Shown: in pieces, positions 34,501 to 42,841 of the stretch
Numbering within the stretch: position 1 is the stretch's first letter
Layout: the number at the start of each line of letters is the position of its first letter
Source: Bacillota bacterium
GTDB taxonomy: Bacteria > Bacillota > Clostridia > Christensenellales > Aristaeellaceae
Reading direction: 5' to 3'
DNA length: 64,000 bases
Assembly: GCA_023436585.1 (NCBI GenBank)
Contig: JAEZIN010000016.1
Location: 60,698-124,697 of the forward strand
Position numbers and translations under genes: made by a program
The notes under the pieces: model-generated
Databases searched by the model: none
The model's input: the letters and a program-made list of their open reading frames with translations, nothing else
Told to the model about the DNA's origin: nothing

Positions 34501-34631
34501 GCACGGCTGCGATTAGCGTTAGGGAAGAAAAGCCCTGGCCGCGCCTGCTTTCGCGAAATCTTACTGCTGCACGCTACTGCTAACCACATAAGGTAATTGA
34601 TGTTACGACCCCAGAAAGGTAAGGAATCTAC

Positions 34632-35027
34632 GTGAGTTTTCATCGAAGCGACCGCATATCCGATCAGGTCCGCCGGGAGGTGGACCAAATTATCCGCAAC
34701 CAGCTGAGCGATCCCCGTATTACAGGTACTTTCAGCATCACCCATGCTGAGGTGACCCGCGACCTGCGCTATGCCAAAATCTATGTGAGCATCCTGGAGG
34801 ATGACAAGGCCGATGGCGTCATGGCCGCATTGAAAGGCGCGGCGGGATTCATCCGCAGGGAGCTGGGCCGGAACATGGTCATCCGCTACACGCCGGAGAT
34901 CCTCTTCCAGCGGGATCAAAACATCGCCTATGGCGTACATATCGCGGATATATTAAGTCAGGTTCGTTCTAAAGATGCGGAAGGAAACGAAAGCGATGAG
35001 GAAGAACCGTCCGGCGCAGATGAATAG
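34632..35027 (+). CDS. rbfA: Ribosome-binding factor A
   Basis: 131 aa. This KH-like protein binds the 30S subunit and helps mature the 5' end of 16S rRNA. RSDRISDQVRREVDQIIRNQ, DPRITGTFSITHAEVTRDLR and FQRDQNIAYGVHIADIL are the family pattern. The start codon is GTG, 9 nt after AAGGTAAGG. The C-terminal tail (DEEEPSGADE) is acidic. Its last 32 nt overlap the start of nrnA. Confidence 0.94.
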   Translation: MSFHRSDRISDQVRREVDQIIRNQLSDPRITGTFSITHAEVTRDLRYAKIYVSILEDDKADGVMAALKGAAGFIRRELGRNMVIRYTPEILFQRDQNIAYGVHIADILSQVRSKDAEGNESDEEEPSGADE

Positions 35028-35997
35028 CTTTCCGGAGGCTCTGTTCAGCGCTATCCGCTCCGCGGAGCGCATCCTTTTATGCGCCCATGTTTCTCCGGAT
35101 GGCGACACCATCGGCAGCGCGCTGGCTCTTCGCGGCGCGCTTTTCAAAACCGGCAAGCAGGTGGAAGTCGTCTGCCCCGATGAAGTGCCGCAGCTATTGA
35201 TGTTTTTGCCGGGTGCGCAGGAAATCCGCAAGCCCGTGCAGTTGAAAGGCAAAACCTTCGACCTGGCCATCGCCGTGGATGTGTCCGACCGCCACCGCCT
35301 GGGCGACTCCGCTCCGCTGTTTTTCGCCACCAGGTTTACAATTCAAATCGACCACCACGGCACCAACCCCGGCTATGCCGACATCAATGTCGTGGCGGCG
35401 GAAGCCAGCGCCACGGGCGTAATGATCTATGAATTGATCCACAGCCTGGAGATTGGCCTGGATTCCGATATTGCCACCTGCCTGTATACCGGCATCGCCA
35501 CGGATACGGGCAATTTCAGTTTTGACAATACCACGGCCGACGCTTTCCAGGTCATGGGCGAATTGATGACCTACGGCCTGAACATCGCCAGGCTGAACCG
35601 CATCCTTTTCAGGGAGCGCAGCCGGGAACAGGTCCTTGTGCTGGCCAAGGCTTTGTCCACCTTATCCTTTTACCAAAACGGACAGATCACCGGCATGCGT
35701 TTGACGCGGGCGGATCTTGCCGCCTGCGGTGCCAAACCCGAGCATGCCGAGTCCATCGTGAACTACGGCATCGACATCACCGGCGTCAAAATGACCTTTC
35801 TGGCCAGGGAAGTGGAAGGCGGAACAAAGTTCAGCCTCCGGGCCGCGGAGGGGTGCAATGTGGCGTCGCTGGCCGCAAGCTTCGGCGGCGGCGGGCACGC
35901 GCTGGCGGCCGGCTGCACCATGAATGCCGCGCTTTCGGACGCCGCTGCTATCATGGTTTCCGCAATGGAAAAATGTCTGGCGGAAACAAAGCCATGA
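34996..35997 (+). CDS. nrnA: DHH-family oligoribonuclease/pAp phosphatase NrnA
   Basis: 333 aa. It degrades nanoRNAs and dephosphorylates 3'-phosphoadenosine 5'-phosphate. DHH-domain metal motifs are visible: SPDGDTIGSALAL (D-x-D), IAVDVSDRHRLG, IDHHGTN and ATDTGNF. The DHHA1 domain near the C-terminus contains the glycine-rich SFGGGGHALAAGC. The start ATG has AAGGA 10 nt upstream and lies within rbfA; alternatives at other nearby ATG codons are possible. It overlaps truB by 4 nt, so rbfA-nrnA-truB are translationally linked. Confidence 0.93.
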   Translation: MRKNRPAQMNSFPEALFSAIRSAERILLCAHVSPDGDTIGSALALRGALFKTGKQVEVVCPDEVPQLLMFLPGAQEIRKPVQLKGKTFDLAIAVDVSDRHRLGDSAPLFFATRFTIQIDHHGTNPGYADINVVAAEASATGVMIYELIHSLEIGLDSDIATCLYTGIATDTGNFSFDNTTADAFQVMGELMTYGLNIARLNRILFRERSREQVLVLAKALSTLSFYQNGQITGMRLTRADLAACGAKPEHAESIVNYGIDITGVKMTFLAREVEGGTKFSLRAAEGCNVASLAASFGGGGHALAAGCTMNAALSDAAAIMVSAMEKCLAETKP

Positions 35998-36908
35998 ACG
36001 GATTTTTCAATGTGCTGAAGCCGCCCGGCATGACCTCCAGCCAGGTGGTCGGGTTCGTGCGCAGGCTGCTGGATGGGGAAAAGGCGGGCCACGCCGGCAC
36101 ACTGGACCCCCAGGCTGCCGGCATACTGCTGGTCATGGCGGGCAAAGCCGCCAGGCTGTTTGATTATCTGGTGGACAAGCGCAAGACGTACGTGGCCGAG
36201 ATTGCCTTCGGCGCGGCCACCGATACCCAGGATGCCCAGGGCCGCGTCATCGCGCAGGGGCAGAACTATCCTTCCATGGCTGATGTTCAGGCCGTGCTGC
36301 CGCGGTTTGCCGGGGATATCCTGCAGACGCCGCCCAGCTTTTCCGCCATCAAGCAGGGCGGGCAGAGGCTGTACGACCTGGCCCGCAAGGGCGAGATGGT
36401 GGTGGCCGATGCCCGGCCGATTTTTGTAGAGGATATCATCTTGGGCCGCGAGACGGAAAACCACGGGATGATGCTCACCATCCGCTGCGGCAAGGGCACA
36501 TACGTGCGCACGCTGTGCCATGACATCGGCCAGGCGCTGGGCTGTCCGGCGCATATGCGCTTCCTGCTTCGCACGCAAAGCGGTGTTTTCACCATCGATA
36601 CCGCAAGCACCCTGGAGGAGCTATCCCAGGCGAAGGATCAGGGGCGGCTTGCCGATTGTATTCTTCCCATGGACATGCCGCTTGCGCATTTAAGCCGAGC
36701 CGACGTGCCCCGGGAGATGGGGAACATTTGCAAAAACGGAGGCGCGATGCGCCTTTCCGCCTTCCCCAACCTTGTTCAGGTGGAGGAAAACGTGCCGCTT
36801 CGGGTGTACCTGCACGGTGCCTTTATGGGCATAGCCCACCGCCAGGGTGCCTCCATCGTGTTTCGGGCGATGGTCGGCGGCGGTATAAATGATATGGAAT
36901 ACGCATGA
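35994..36908 (+). CDS. truB: tRNA pseudouridine(55) synthase TruB
   Basis: 304 aa. It makes pseudouridine 55 in the T-loop of tRNA. MNGFFNVLKPPGMTSSQVV and KAGHAGTLDPQAAGILL contain the family signature, with the catalytic Asp in GTLDP. YVRTLCHDIGQALG is the conserved distal motif. The C-terminal PUA-like part is degenerate. Start: ATGA overlap with nrnA, preceded by GGCGG; seven in-frame codons upstream would place the start inside nrnA without RBS. ribF follows after 18 bp. Confidence 0.95.
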   Translation: MNGFFNVLKPPGMTSSQVVGFVRRLLDGEKAGHAGTLDPQAAGILLVMAGKAARLFDYLVDKRKTYVAEIAFGAATDTQDAQGRVIAQGQNYPSMADVQAVLPRFAGDILQTPPSFSAIKQGGQRLYDLARKGEMVVADARPIFVEDIILGRETENHGMMLTIRCGKGTYVRTLCHDIGQALGCPAHMRFLLRTQSGVFTIDTASTLEELSQAKDQGRLADCILPMDMPLAHLSRADVPREMGNICKNGGAMRLSAFPNLVQVEENVPLRVYLHGAFMGIAHRQGASIVFRAMVGGGINDMEYA

Positions 36909-36926
36909 TATCTTTGGAGGGTTCCT

Positions 36927-37844
36927 ATGCGCCTGACTTTTTCCGATGAAGCCGTCTTAAGCCCCTGCGTGCTGGCGCTGGGCATGTTTGACGGCGTTCA
37001 TACGGGTCACGCCTGGCTGTTGCGCACCGCGCGGGAATGGGGCTCCCTGGAAAAGCTCCCGGTGGTGGTTTGCACCTTTTTTAAGCATCCGCTGGCGGTA
37101 TTGAAGCCCGAGGCGGCCCCGCCCATGCTGTCCACCGTTCCGGAGCGCGCCGCGCGCATGGCTCAATTGAAGGCGGACGCGCTGGCGGTGCTGCCCTTTG
37201 ACCGGGACATTATGAACATGCCGCCCCAGAAGTTTGTAAGGCGCCTGGTGGACAGCTTCAGGCCCCGGCATGTGGTGGTGGGCTTCAACTACACCTTTGG
37301 CGCGGGCGGCGAGGGCGATGCCAAGCTTTTGAAAAAAATGGGCAAGGTCCTGGGCTTTGATGTGCATGTCGTATCCCCTGTGCAGGTGGACGGGCAAACC
37401 GTATCCTCCTCCCGCGTACGCAGCCTTTTGGAACAGGGGGATGTGGAGCAGGCCTGCAAGCTGCTGGAAAGGCCCTATTCTGTCGCGGGTCTGGTGGAAA
37501 GCGGCAAGGGTATAGGCAGAAAGCTTGGCTTTCCCACGGCCAATGTCGCCATTCCCAAGCGGAAGGCGCTGCCCGCCTTCGGCATATACATCGCCAGCGT
37601 CAAGACAAAAAAGGGATTGTTCCCGGCCGTGGTCAGCCTGGGGCGCCATCCCACGCTGCCCGAGGGCGGCATCACGCTGGAAGCCCACCTTATAAACCGC
37701 TCCGAAAATCTGTATGGGCAGAAGGTCCGCGTAAAATTTCTGCGGCATATACGCCCTGAGATCAAGTTTGCTGACGTCCAGTCCCTAAAGGCTCAAATCG
37801 CCCACGATGTGATGGAGGCAAAAGAATACTTTAGGATCCGGTGA
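36927..37844 (+). CDS. ribF: Bifunctional riboflavin kinase/FAD synthetase
   Basis: 305 aa. It makes FMN from riboflavin and FAD from FMN. The N-terminal nucleotidyltransferase domain shows ALGMFDGVHTGH (H-x-G-H-like) and VVGFNYTFGAGGEGD. The C-terminal kinase domain begins VAGLVESGKGIGRKLGFPTA with the conserved PTAN and ends in a normal beta barrel. TTGGAGGG precedes the ATG. It is the last gene before a new promoter for rpsO, matching the truB-ribF-rpsO-pnp order of Bacillus. Confidence 0.96.
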   Translation: MRLTFSDEAVLSPCVLALGMFDGVHTGHAWLLRTAREWGSLEKLPVVVCTFFKHPLAVLKPEAAPPMLSTVPERAARMAQLKADALAVLPFDRDIMNMPPQKFVRRLVDSFRPRHVVVGFNYTFGAGGEGDAKLLKKMGKVLGFDVHVVSPVQVDGQTVSSSRVRSLLEQGDVEQACKLLERPYSVAGLVESGKGIGRKLGFPTANVAIPKRKALPAFGIYIASVKTKKGLFPAVVSLGRHPTLPEGGITLEAHLINRSENLYGQKVRVKFLRHIRPEIKFADVQSLKAQIAHDVMEAKEYFRIR

Positions 37845-37950
37845 ATCCGAAATCAGGCGATTTCCTTCCTCTGCATTCCGCTTTATGTGCCATAAACCGG
37901 GCGCACTTGGGGAATAATAGTCCGGGACGGAAAAAAATTCCCGGTATACG

Positions 37951-37979
37951 TTTACAAATGCATGGCATAGTGCTACAAT
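37951..37979 (+). promoter_or_regulatory. Sigma-A promoter for rpsO
   Basis: TTTACA, 17-bp spacer, TACAAT, giving a leader of about 85 nt before rpsO. The space 37845-37950 contains no gene. Confidence 0.75.
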
Positions 37980-38071
37980 GAAAGACGCTGTTTTGAACCA
38001 TGGACGCAGTTTTGCGACGCTCCGACGCTTCGCTTCGTTCATGGCGATTCAAGTGAAAGGAGAATGGAATC

Positions 38072-38326
38072 ATGACAAAGGCTGAAATCATCCAAACCTA
38101 CGGCCGCCACGAAGGCGACACCGGTTCCCCCGAGGTACAGGTGGCACTGCTCACCGAAAGGATCAACCACCTGAACGAGCACCTCAAAATCAACAAGAAG
38201 GACCATCACAGCCGCCGCGGCTTGCTGCTTATGGTCGGCCAGCGCAGAGGCCTTCTGGATTACCTGAAGAAGACCGACATCGAGCGGTACCGTACGCTGA
38301 TCGGCCAGCTGAACCTGCGCAAGTAA
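38072..38326 (+). CDS. rpsO: 30S ribosomal protein S15
   Basis: 84 aa, a little shorter than the 88-89 aa typical length because the initiator is followed directly by TKAEIIQTYG. GDTGSPEVQVALLTERINHL and the KDHHSRRGLLLMVGQRRGLL segment are unmistakable. S15 binds the central domain of 16S rRNA. AAAGGAG precedes the ATG. S15 commonly represses its own mRNA; the 85-nt leader contains GACGC repeats that could fold, but no defined S15 site was recognised. A strong terminator lies between rpsO and pnp. Confidence 0.97.
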   Translation: MTKAEIIQTYGRHEGDTGSPEVQVALLTERINHLNEHLKINKKDHHSRRGLLLMVGQRRGLLDYLKKTDIERYRTLIGQLNLRK

Positions 38327-38418
38327 TCCCGCTTTCCGCGGCTTGCGCTTGTGGCCGGAAGCTCCGGCCCGTTGGTTGATACGGATTACATCAGGTCCGG
38401 TCAAACTGTTTGTGGAAG

Positions 38419-38466
38419 CCGCCAGTGGCGCTCATGATGGCATGGGCGCCCCTGCGCGGTTTTTTC
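38419..38466 (+). terminator. Intrinsic terminator between rpsO and pnp
   Basis: Long imperfect stem CCGCCAGTGGCGC against GCGCCCCTGCGCGG with a 14-nt loop, then seven T residues. pnp expression must come from read-through or RNase III-type processing of the 260-nt rpsO-pnp spacer, where no separate promoter was recognised. Confidence 0.8.
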
Positions 38467-38587
38467 ACAGGATTATCCCGGAGGCATGTGCCTCCAAAGA
38501 GGTGCCAGTCTGACTTCACATAAGGAACAGGCTGGTGTGTCCAATAGGTATAAGGCATTGAGCCTTGACGATGTGAAGGAGATTGGC

Positions 38588-40750
38588 ATGGAGTACAAAA
38601 AGTATACGATGGATCTGGCGGGGCGGCCGCTTACACTGGAATTTGGCAAGTATGCTCAGCAGGCTGCGGGCTCCGCGTTGGTGCGGTATGGCGACACGGT
38701 GGTGATCGTCAACGTCACCATGGCCGAAACGGTCAGGGAGGGCGTGGATTTCTTCCCCCTGAGCGTTGATTTCGAAGAAAAGCATTATGCCGTGGGTAAG
38801 ATTCCCGGCGGCTTCATCAAAAGGGAAGGCCGGCCCACCGAAAAGGCGACGCTTACCAGCCGCCTGATCGACAGGCCCCTGCGCCCCCTGTTCCCCAAGG
38901 GCATGCGCAATGATGTGCAGGTGGTTGCTACGGTACTGTCCGTGGACACGAATCTGCCGCCGGAGATTCCGGCTATGATCGGTTCCTCCGCCGCGCTTTG
39001 CGTCAGCGAGATTCCCTTTGGCGGGCCTACAGGCTCCGTCATGGTAGGCCGCATCGGCGGCCAGTATGTGCTTTGCCCCGATGAGGCGCAAAGGGCACAG
39101 AGCGACCTGCACCTGGTGGTGTCCGGCACCAAGGAAGCCATCCTGATGGTGGAAGCCGGCGCCAAGGAAGTTTCGGAAGATGTTATGCTCGAAGGCATCA
39201 TGTATGCCCACGAGGAGATCAAGAAGCTGGTTGCCTTCCAGGAGGCCATTATTGCCGAAATCGGCAAGGCCAAGGTGGAAGTCAAGCTGTTCGTCACCGC
39301 CCAGGATATCAAGGATGCTGTTCGCGCGTATGCTTACGACAAGTGCGCATACACGTTTGATACATATGTCCGGGAAGAGCGCCAGGAGCGGGAAAAGGCT
39401 GCCAAGGCAGATGTGCTCGCCCACTTTGCCGATATTTTCCCCGGCCGCGAAAAAGAAGTGGACGATGCAGTCTACTATCTGAACAAAGAAATCATGCGCA
39501 AAAAGATCATAGAGCAGGGCATTCGCCCTGATGGCCGCACCGTTACCGAGGTTCGGCCCATCTGGTGTGAAGTGGGCATTCTGCCCCGCGCCCATGGCAG
39601 CGCCATATTTACCCGCGGTCAGACCCAGGCGCTCACCGTAACCACTTTGGGTTCTTCCAGCGAAGCGCAAATGCTGGACGGGCTTTCCAACGAGGATTTC
39701 AAGCGCTACATGCACCACTACAACATGCCCCCCTACGCCACCGGCGAAGCTGGCCGCTTGAAGTCTCCCGGCCGCCGCGAGATCGGCCATGGAGCTTTGG
39801 CAGAGCGGGCGCTGGAGCCTGTGATCCCCTCCGAGCAGGAATTCCCTTATGCGCTGCGTTTGGTCAGCGAAGTATTGAGCAGCAACGGCTCCTCCTCCAT
39901 GGCCTCCGTCTGCGGCTCCACCCTGTCTTTGATGGATGCCGCGGTGCCGATCCATGCCCCTGTGGCCGGCGTGGCCATGGGCCTTATTAAGGATGCCGAA
40001 TCGGGCAAGGTGGCGGTTTTGACCGACATCCAGGGCCTGGAAGACTTCCTGGGCGATATGGACTTCAAGGTGGCCGGCACCATGAACGGCATCACCGCCA
40101 TCCAGATGGATATCAAGATCAAGGGCATCGACAGGGCCATTTTGAAGCAGGCTCTTGCCCAGGCGCTGCAGGGCAGGCTGCACATTTTGAAGATTATGCT
40201 GGAGTGCCTGGGTCAGCCCAGGGCGAACCTGAGCGCCTATGCGCCCAAGATCATCCGCTTCACCATCAACCCCGAAAAGATCCGCGAGGTCATCGGCCCG
40301 GGCGGCAAAATGATCAACAAGATCATTGCCGAAACCGGCGTCAAGATTGATATAGAGGATGACGGTCGCGTGTTCATCTCCACCCCCGACGAAGCGGCGG
40401 CCAACAAGGCCCGCAAGATCATCGAGGGCATTGCCAAGGATATCGAAGTCGGCGATGTGTTCACCGGCAAGGTCGTGGGCATCCAGGCCTTCGGCGCGTT
40501 TGTAGAGCTTGCTCCCGGCAAGGATGGCATGATCCACATCTCCAAGCTGGCCAACCACCGCGTGGAGAAGGTGGAGGATGTGCTCAAAATCGGTGACGAG
40601 CTCGAGGTCAAGGTGAACGAAATCAATGCCCAGGGCCGCATCAGCCTGATCCGTAACGACATCGTCTATGAAAACAACCCTGCGGAGCACCGCCCCGCCG
40701 GCGACAGGCCTCGTCCGCCGCGCCGTGATGGCCGCCCCAACGATAGGTAA
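38588..40750 (+). CDS. pnp: Polyribonucleotide nucleotidyltransferase (PNPase)
   Basis: 720 aa. It degrades RNA phosphorolytically from the 3' end and can also add tails. Two RNase PH domains are present (about 10-220 and 310-540; FPLSVDFEEKHYAVGKIPGG in the first, GRREIGHGALAERAL in the second), then KH with GPGGKMINKIIAETG and S1 with FGAFVELAPGKDGMIHISKL. The tail is basic and short (RPRPPRRDGRPNDR). AAGGAG lies 7 nt before the ATG that begins MEYKKYTMDLAGR; 34 in-frame codons upstream are not family sequence and were excluded. Confidence 0.97.
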   Translation: MEYKKYTMDLAGRPLTLEFGKYAQQAAGSALVRYGDTVVIVNVTMAETVREGVDFFPLSVDFEEKHYAVGKIPGGFIKREGRPTEKATLTSRLIDRPLRPLFPKGMRNDVQVVATVLSVDTNLPPEIPAMIGSSAALCVSEIPFGGPTGSVMVGRIGGQYVLCPDEAQRAQSDLHLVVSGTKEAILMVEAGAKEVSEDVMLEGIMYAHEEIKKLVAFQEAIIAEIGKAKVEVKLFVTAQDIKDAVRAYAYDKCAYTFDTYVREERQEREKAAKADVLAHFADIFPGREKEVDDAVYYLNKEIMRKKIIEQGIRPDGRTVTEVRPIWCEVGILPRAHGSAIFTRGQTQALTVTTLGSSSEAQMLDGLSNEDFKRYMHHYNMPPYATGEAGRLKSPGRREIGHGALAERALEPVIPSEQEFPYALRLVSEVLSSNGSSSMASVCGSTLSLMDAAVPIHAPVAGVAMGLIKDAESGKVAVLTDIQGLEDFLGDMDFKVAGTMNGITAIQMDIKIKGIDRAILKQALAQALQGRLHILKIMLECLGQPRANLSAYAPKIIRFTINPEKIREVIGPGGKMINKIIAETGVKIDIEDDGRVFISTPDEAAANKARKIIEGIAKDIEVGDVFTGKVVGIQAFGAFVELAPGKDGMIHISKLANHRVEKVEDVLKIGDELEVKVNEINAQGRISLIRNDIVYENNPAEHRPAGDRPRPPRRDGRPNDR

Positions 40751-40777
40751 TCTCATTTGATGCAGCAGCATTGAAGT

Positions 40778-40836
40778 GGCAGGGAACGATGCCGCCTCCG
40801 GCCCCCAGGGGCGGGGCAGCCGTTTCCTGCCTTTTC
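40778..40836 (+). terminator. Intrinsic terminator after pnp
   Basis: Outer stem GGCAGGGAACG/CGTTTCCTGCC with an inner GC-rich stem (TGCC..CCGG..GGCA region), followed by TTTT. Confidence 0.8.
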
Positions 40837-40901
40837 ATTCCCTGCATGCTTTGTGCCTTCCCGGCAGAAAATAGAAGAAACTTTCCTGAAAGGAATCAAA
40901 T

Positions 40902-42152
40902 ATGTACGACCAGTGGACCATGTCAAACGGCTTGAGGGTGGTGGGGGAATACCTGCCCCATGTGCGCTCCGCTTCCATCGGTGTGTGGATCAAGGTCGGC
41001 TCCATGATGGAGACGCCCTCGGAAAACGGTATATCCCACTTTATTGAGCATATGGTATTCAAAGGCACCGGGAAGCGCACCGCCCGCGATATCGCCGAGG
41101 AAATGGACGCGGTGGGCGGGCAGCTGAACGCCTTTACCGCCAAGGAATGCACCTGCTTTTACGCCAAGGTCATCGATGAAGACCTGCCTCTGGCGGTGGA
41201 CATTTTAAGCGACCTTACCTTGAACGCCACGCTGGACGAGCGGGAGCTAAACAAGGAGCGCGGCGTCATCCTAGAGGAGATCTCCATGGTGGAGGACACC
41301 CCGGAAGACCTGGTGCACGAGCTGTTGAGCGAGGCGCAGTTCGAGGGCCAGGCGCTGGGCATGCCCATCCTGGGCCCGGCGGACAGCATCCGCAAATACA
41401 GTAGGGACGATCTTTTAAACTTCCGCAATACGCATTACCGTCCGGAAAACGTGGTAGTGGCCATTGCCGGCAATTATGACAAGGCGAACCTTACGGATTT
41501 GCTGAACAAGGCTTTCGGCTCCTGGAAGGGCACCGGCGTAGCGGATGCCATCGGCGAAACGATGCTTCGGACCCAGCGCGTGCTTTTCAAGGATAAGGAC
41601 ACCGAGCAGGTGCACATCTGCATGGGGTATCCCGGAAAGCCCATGGGGCATGATGATATCTACCCTGTAGCGGTATTCAACAACATTCTGGGCGGCGGAA
41701 TGTCCTCCCGGCTGTTTCAAAGGGTGCGCGAGGAGCTGGGCATGGCCTACACCATCTACAGCTATCCCGCCACCTACCCCAACTGCGGCGTCTTGAACCT
41801 GTACGCCGGCACCTCGCCGGAAAACGCCAGAACCGTTCTGGAGCAGATGGAGATCGAAGCGAAAAAGCTTTTAAGGGACGGCGTTACCGACAAGGAATTT
41901 ACCCAATCCAAGGCGCAATTGAAGGGCTCGTATATCCTGGGCCTGGAGAGCGCCTCCAGCCGCATGCAGTCCATTGGCCGGGGCGAGCTGCTGCTTCGGC
42001 ATCCGCCCACGCCGGAAGAGACCATTACAAAGATCGAGCGCGTGACCAAGGATGACGTGCTCCGCGTGGCAAACGAAATCCTGTCCAACCGCCCCAGCGT
42101 GGCCGTGGTGGGCAAGCACGCCGAGAAATATCTGCAATTCATACAAAAGTAA
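40902..42152 (+). CDS. M16-family zinc metallopeptidase (YmxG-like)
   Basis: 416 aa, the two-domain length of mitochondrial-processing-peptidase-like M16B enzymes. The inverted zinc motif HFIEH has His46, Glu49 and His50; the third metal ligand Glu lies in RGVILEEISM about 76 residues later. In Firmicutes a homologue (ymxG/mlpA) often follows pnp, as here; substrates in the cell are not well known. AAAGGAATC precedes the ATG. A dUTPase-like gene follows after 13 bp with a TTG start, so both are on one transcript. Confidence 0.93.
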   Translation: MYDQWTMSNGLRVVGEYLPHVRSASIGVWIKVGSMMETPSENGISHFIEHMVFKGTGKRTARDIAEEMDAVGGQLNAFTAKECTCFYAKVIDEDLPLAVDILSDLTLNATLDERELNKERGVILEEISMVEDTPEDLVHELLSEAQFEGQALGMPILGPADSIRKYSRDDLLNFRNTHYRPENVVVAIAGNYDKANLTDLLNKAFGSWKGTGVADAIGETMLRTQRVLFKDKDTEQVHICMGYPGKPMGHDDIYPVAVFNNILGGGMSSRLFQRVREELGMAYTIYSYPATYPNCGVLNLYAGTSPENARTVLEQMEIEAKKLLRDGVTDKEFTQSKAQLKGSYILGLESASSRMQSIGRGELLLRHPPTPEETITKIERVTKDDVLRVANEILSNRPSVAVVGKHAEKYLQFIQK

Positions 42153-42165
42153 GGGGGCCGTTCAA

Positions 42166-42531
42166 TTGGCCGACAGGCTGGATGAGATTTTCGCCCTGCA
42201 AAGGAGTTTTCACGAGTCCCTGGTAAAGACGCGCCATCTGGAAAGCATTACCCCGGAGGAATGGATTCAAAAGCAGACGCTGGCCATGATCTCCGAGCTT
42301 TCGGAACTCATCGATGAGGTCAATTTCAAATGGTGGAAAAACAAAAAGCCCGTCAATGAACAGGCCGTAAAAGAAGAGCTGGTGGATATCCTCCATTTCT
42401 TCGTCAGCATGTGCCTGCAGGCCGGCATGACGCCGGAGGAGCTGTACACCATCTATAAAGAAAAGAACGGCGAAAACTTCCGCCGCCAGCAAGGCCAAAG
42501 TGCAAAGCAGGGATATGCCTTGGGGGAATAG
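42166..42531 (+). CDS. Dimeric dUTPase-like all-alpha NTP pyrophosphatase
   Basis: 121 aa. The helical NTP-PPase motif is visible: IQKQTLAMISELSELIDEVN supplies the E-x-x-E pair and KWWKN follows; VKEELVDILHFFVSMCLQAG holds the E-x-x-D pair. This arrangement matches the dimeric dUTPase/YpgQ-like group (COG4508). It would hydrolyse dUTP to dUMP or clean up other dNTPs. The start is TTG 8 nt after AAGGGGG; the ATG codons further upstream lie in the preceding gene. It is the last gene before a clear terminator. Confidence 0.85.
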   Translation: MADRLDEIFALQRSFHESLVKTRHLESITPEEWIQKQTLAMISELSELIDEVNFKWWKNKKPVNEQAVKEELVDILHFFVSMCLQAGMTPEELYTIYKEKNGENFRRQQGQSAKQGYALGE

Positions 42532-42602
42532 ATGGGGGAAGCGATGCCCCAATCCCACCGGGGGTTGTCGCACAATTGTATAGCAGTTCAGGAAAATGGC
42601 GA

Positions 42603-42665
42603 CCGAAGGTTTCCAAAGGGCGATCGGAAAGCCCTTTGGTCGCGTCCGTGACGCGAAATCATTCT
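42603..42665 (+). repeat. Structured dispersed repeat, copy 5
   Basis: CCGAAGG, hairpin CCAAAGGG/CCCTTTGG with loop CGATCGGAAAG, hairpin TCGCGTC/GACGCGA with a 3-nt loop CGT, then AATC. A one-mismatch left end GGGGTTGTC lies at 42561-42569; no matching right end was found. It sits between the dUTPase gene and its terminator, so it is transcribed in that mRNA. Confidence 0.78.
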
Positions 42666-42728
42666 TCTTAAATAACAGCATGCAAAATGTAGTCTTAGCA
42701 AGAAAGCCCAAATCCCATTCTAATAAAA

Positions 42729-42769
42729 CCTGCCCCTTCCATTCCCATTGATTGGAAGAGGCAGTTTTT
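42729..42769 (+). terminator. Intrinsic terminator of the M16-dUTPase operon
   Basis: Stem CCTGCCCCTTCC paired with GGAAGAGGCAG (one unpaired base) and a following T5C. Confidence 0.8.
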
Positions 42770-42793
42770 CTATCCCTCATAATAATGGGGATT

Positions 42794-42841
42794 CTTAAGG
42801 GGTTTTATCCCTTAAGCGGGGTCCAGGGGCGGAGCCCCTGG
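42794..42841 (-). terminator. Double hairpin at the 3' end of corA
   Basis: CTTAAGGG/CCCTTAAG and CCAGGGGC/GCCCCTGG are two adjacent stems touching the corA stop codon. Neither has a T tract, so they may act as an RNA 3' stabiliser rather than a classical terminator. Confidence 0.5.

Noticed and set aside
38516..40771. 751-codon open frame on the minus strand, opposite pnp
   Set aside because: It mirrors pnp almost exactly, is His/Leu/Gly-rich with no recognisable domain, and has no RBS. It results from GC-biased codon choice in pnp.
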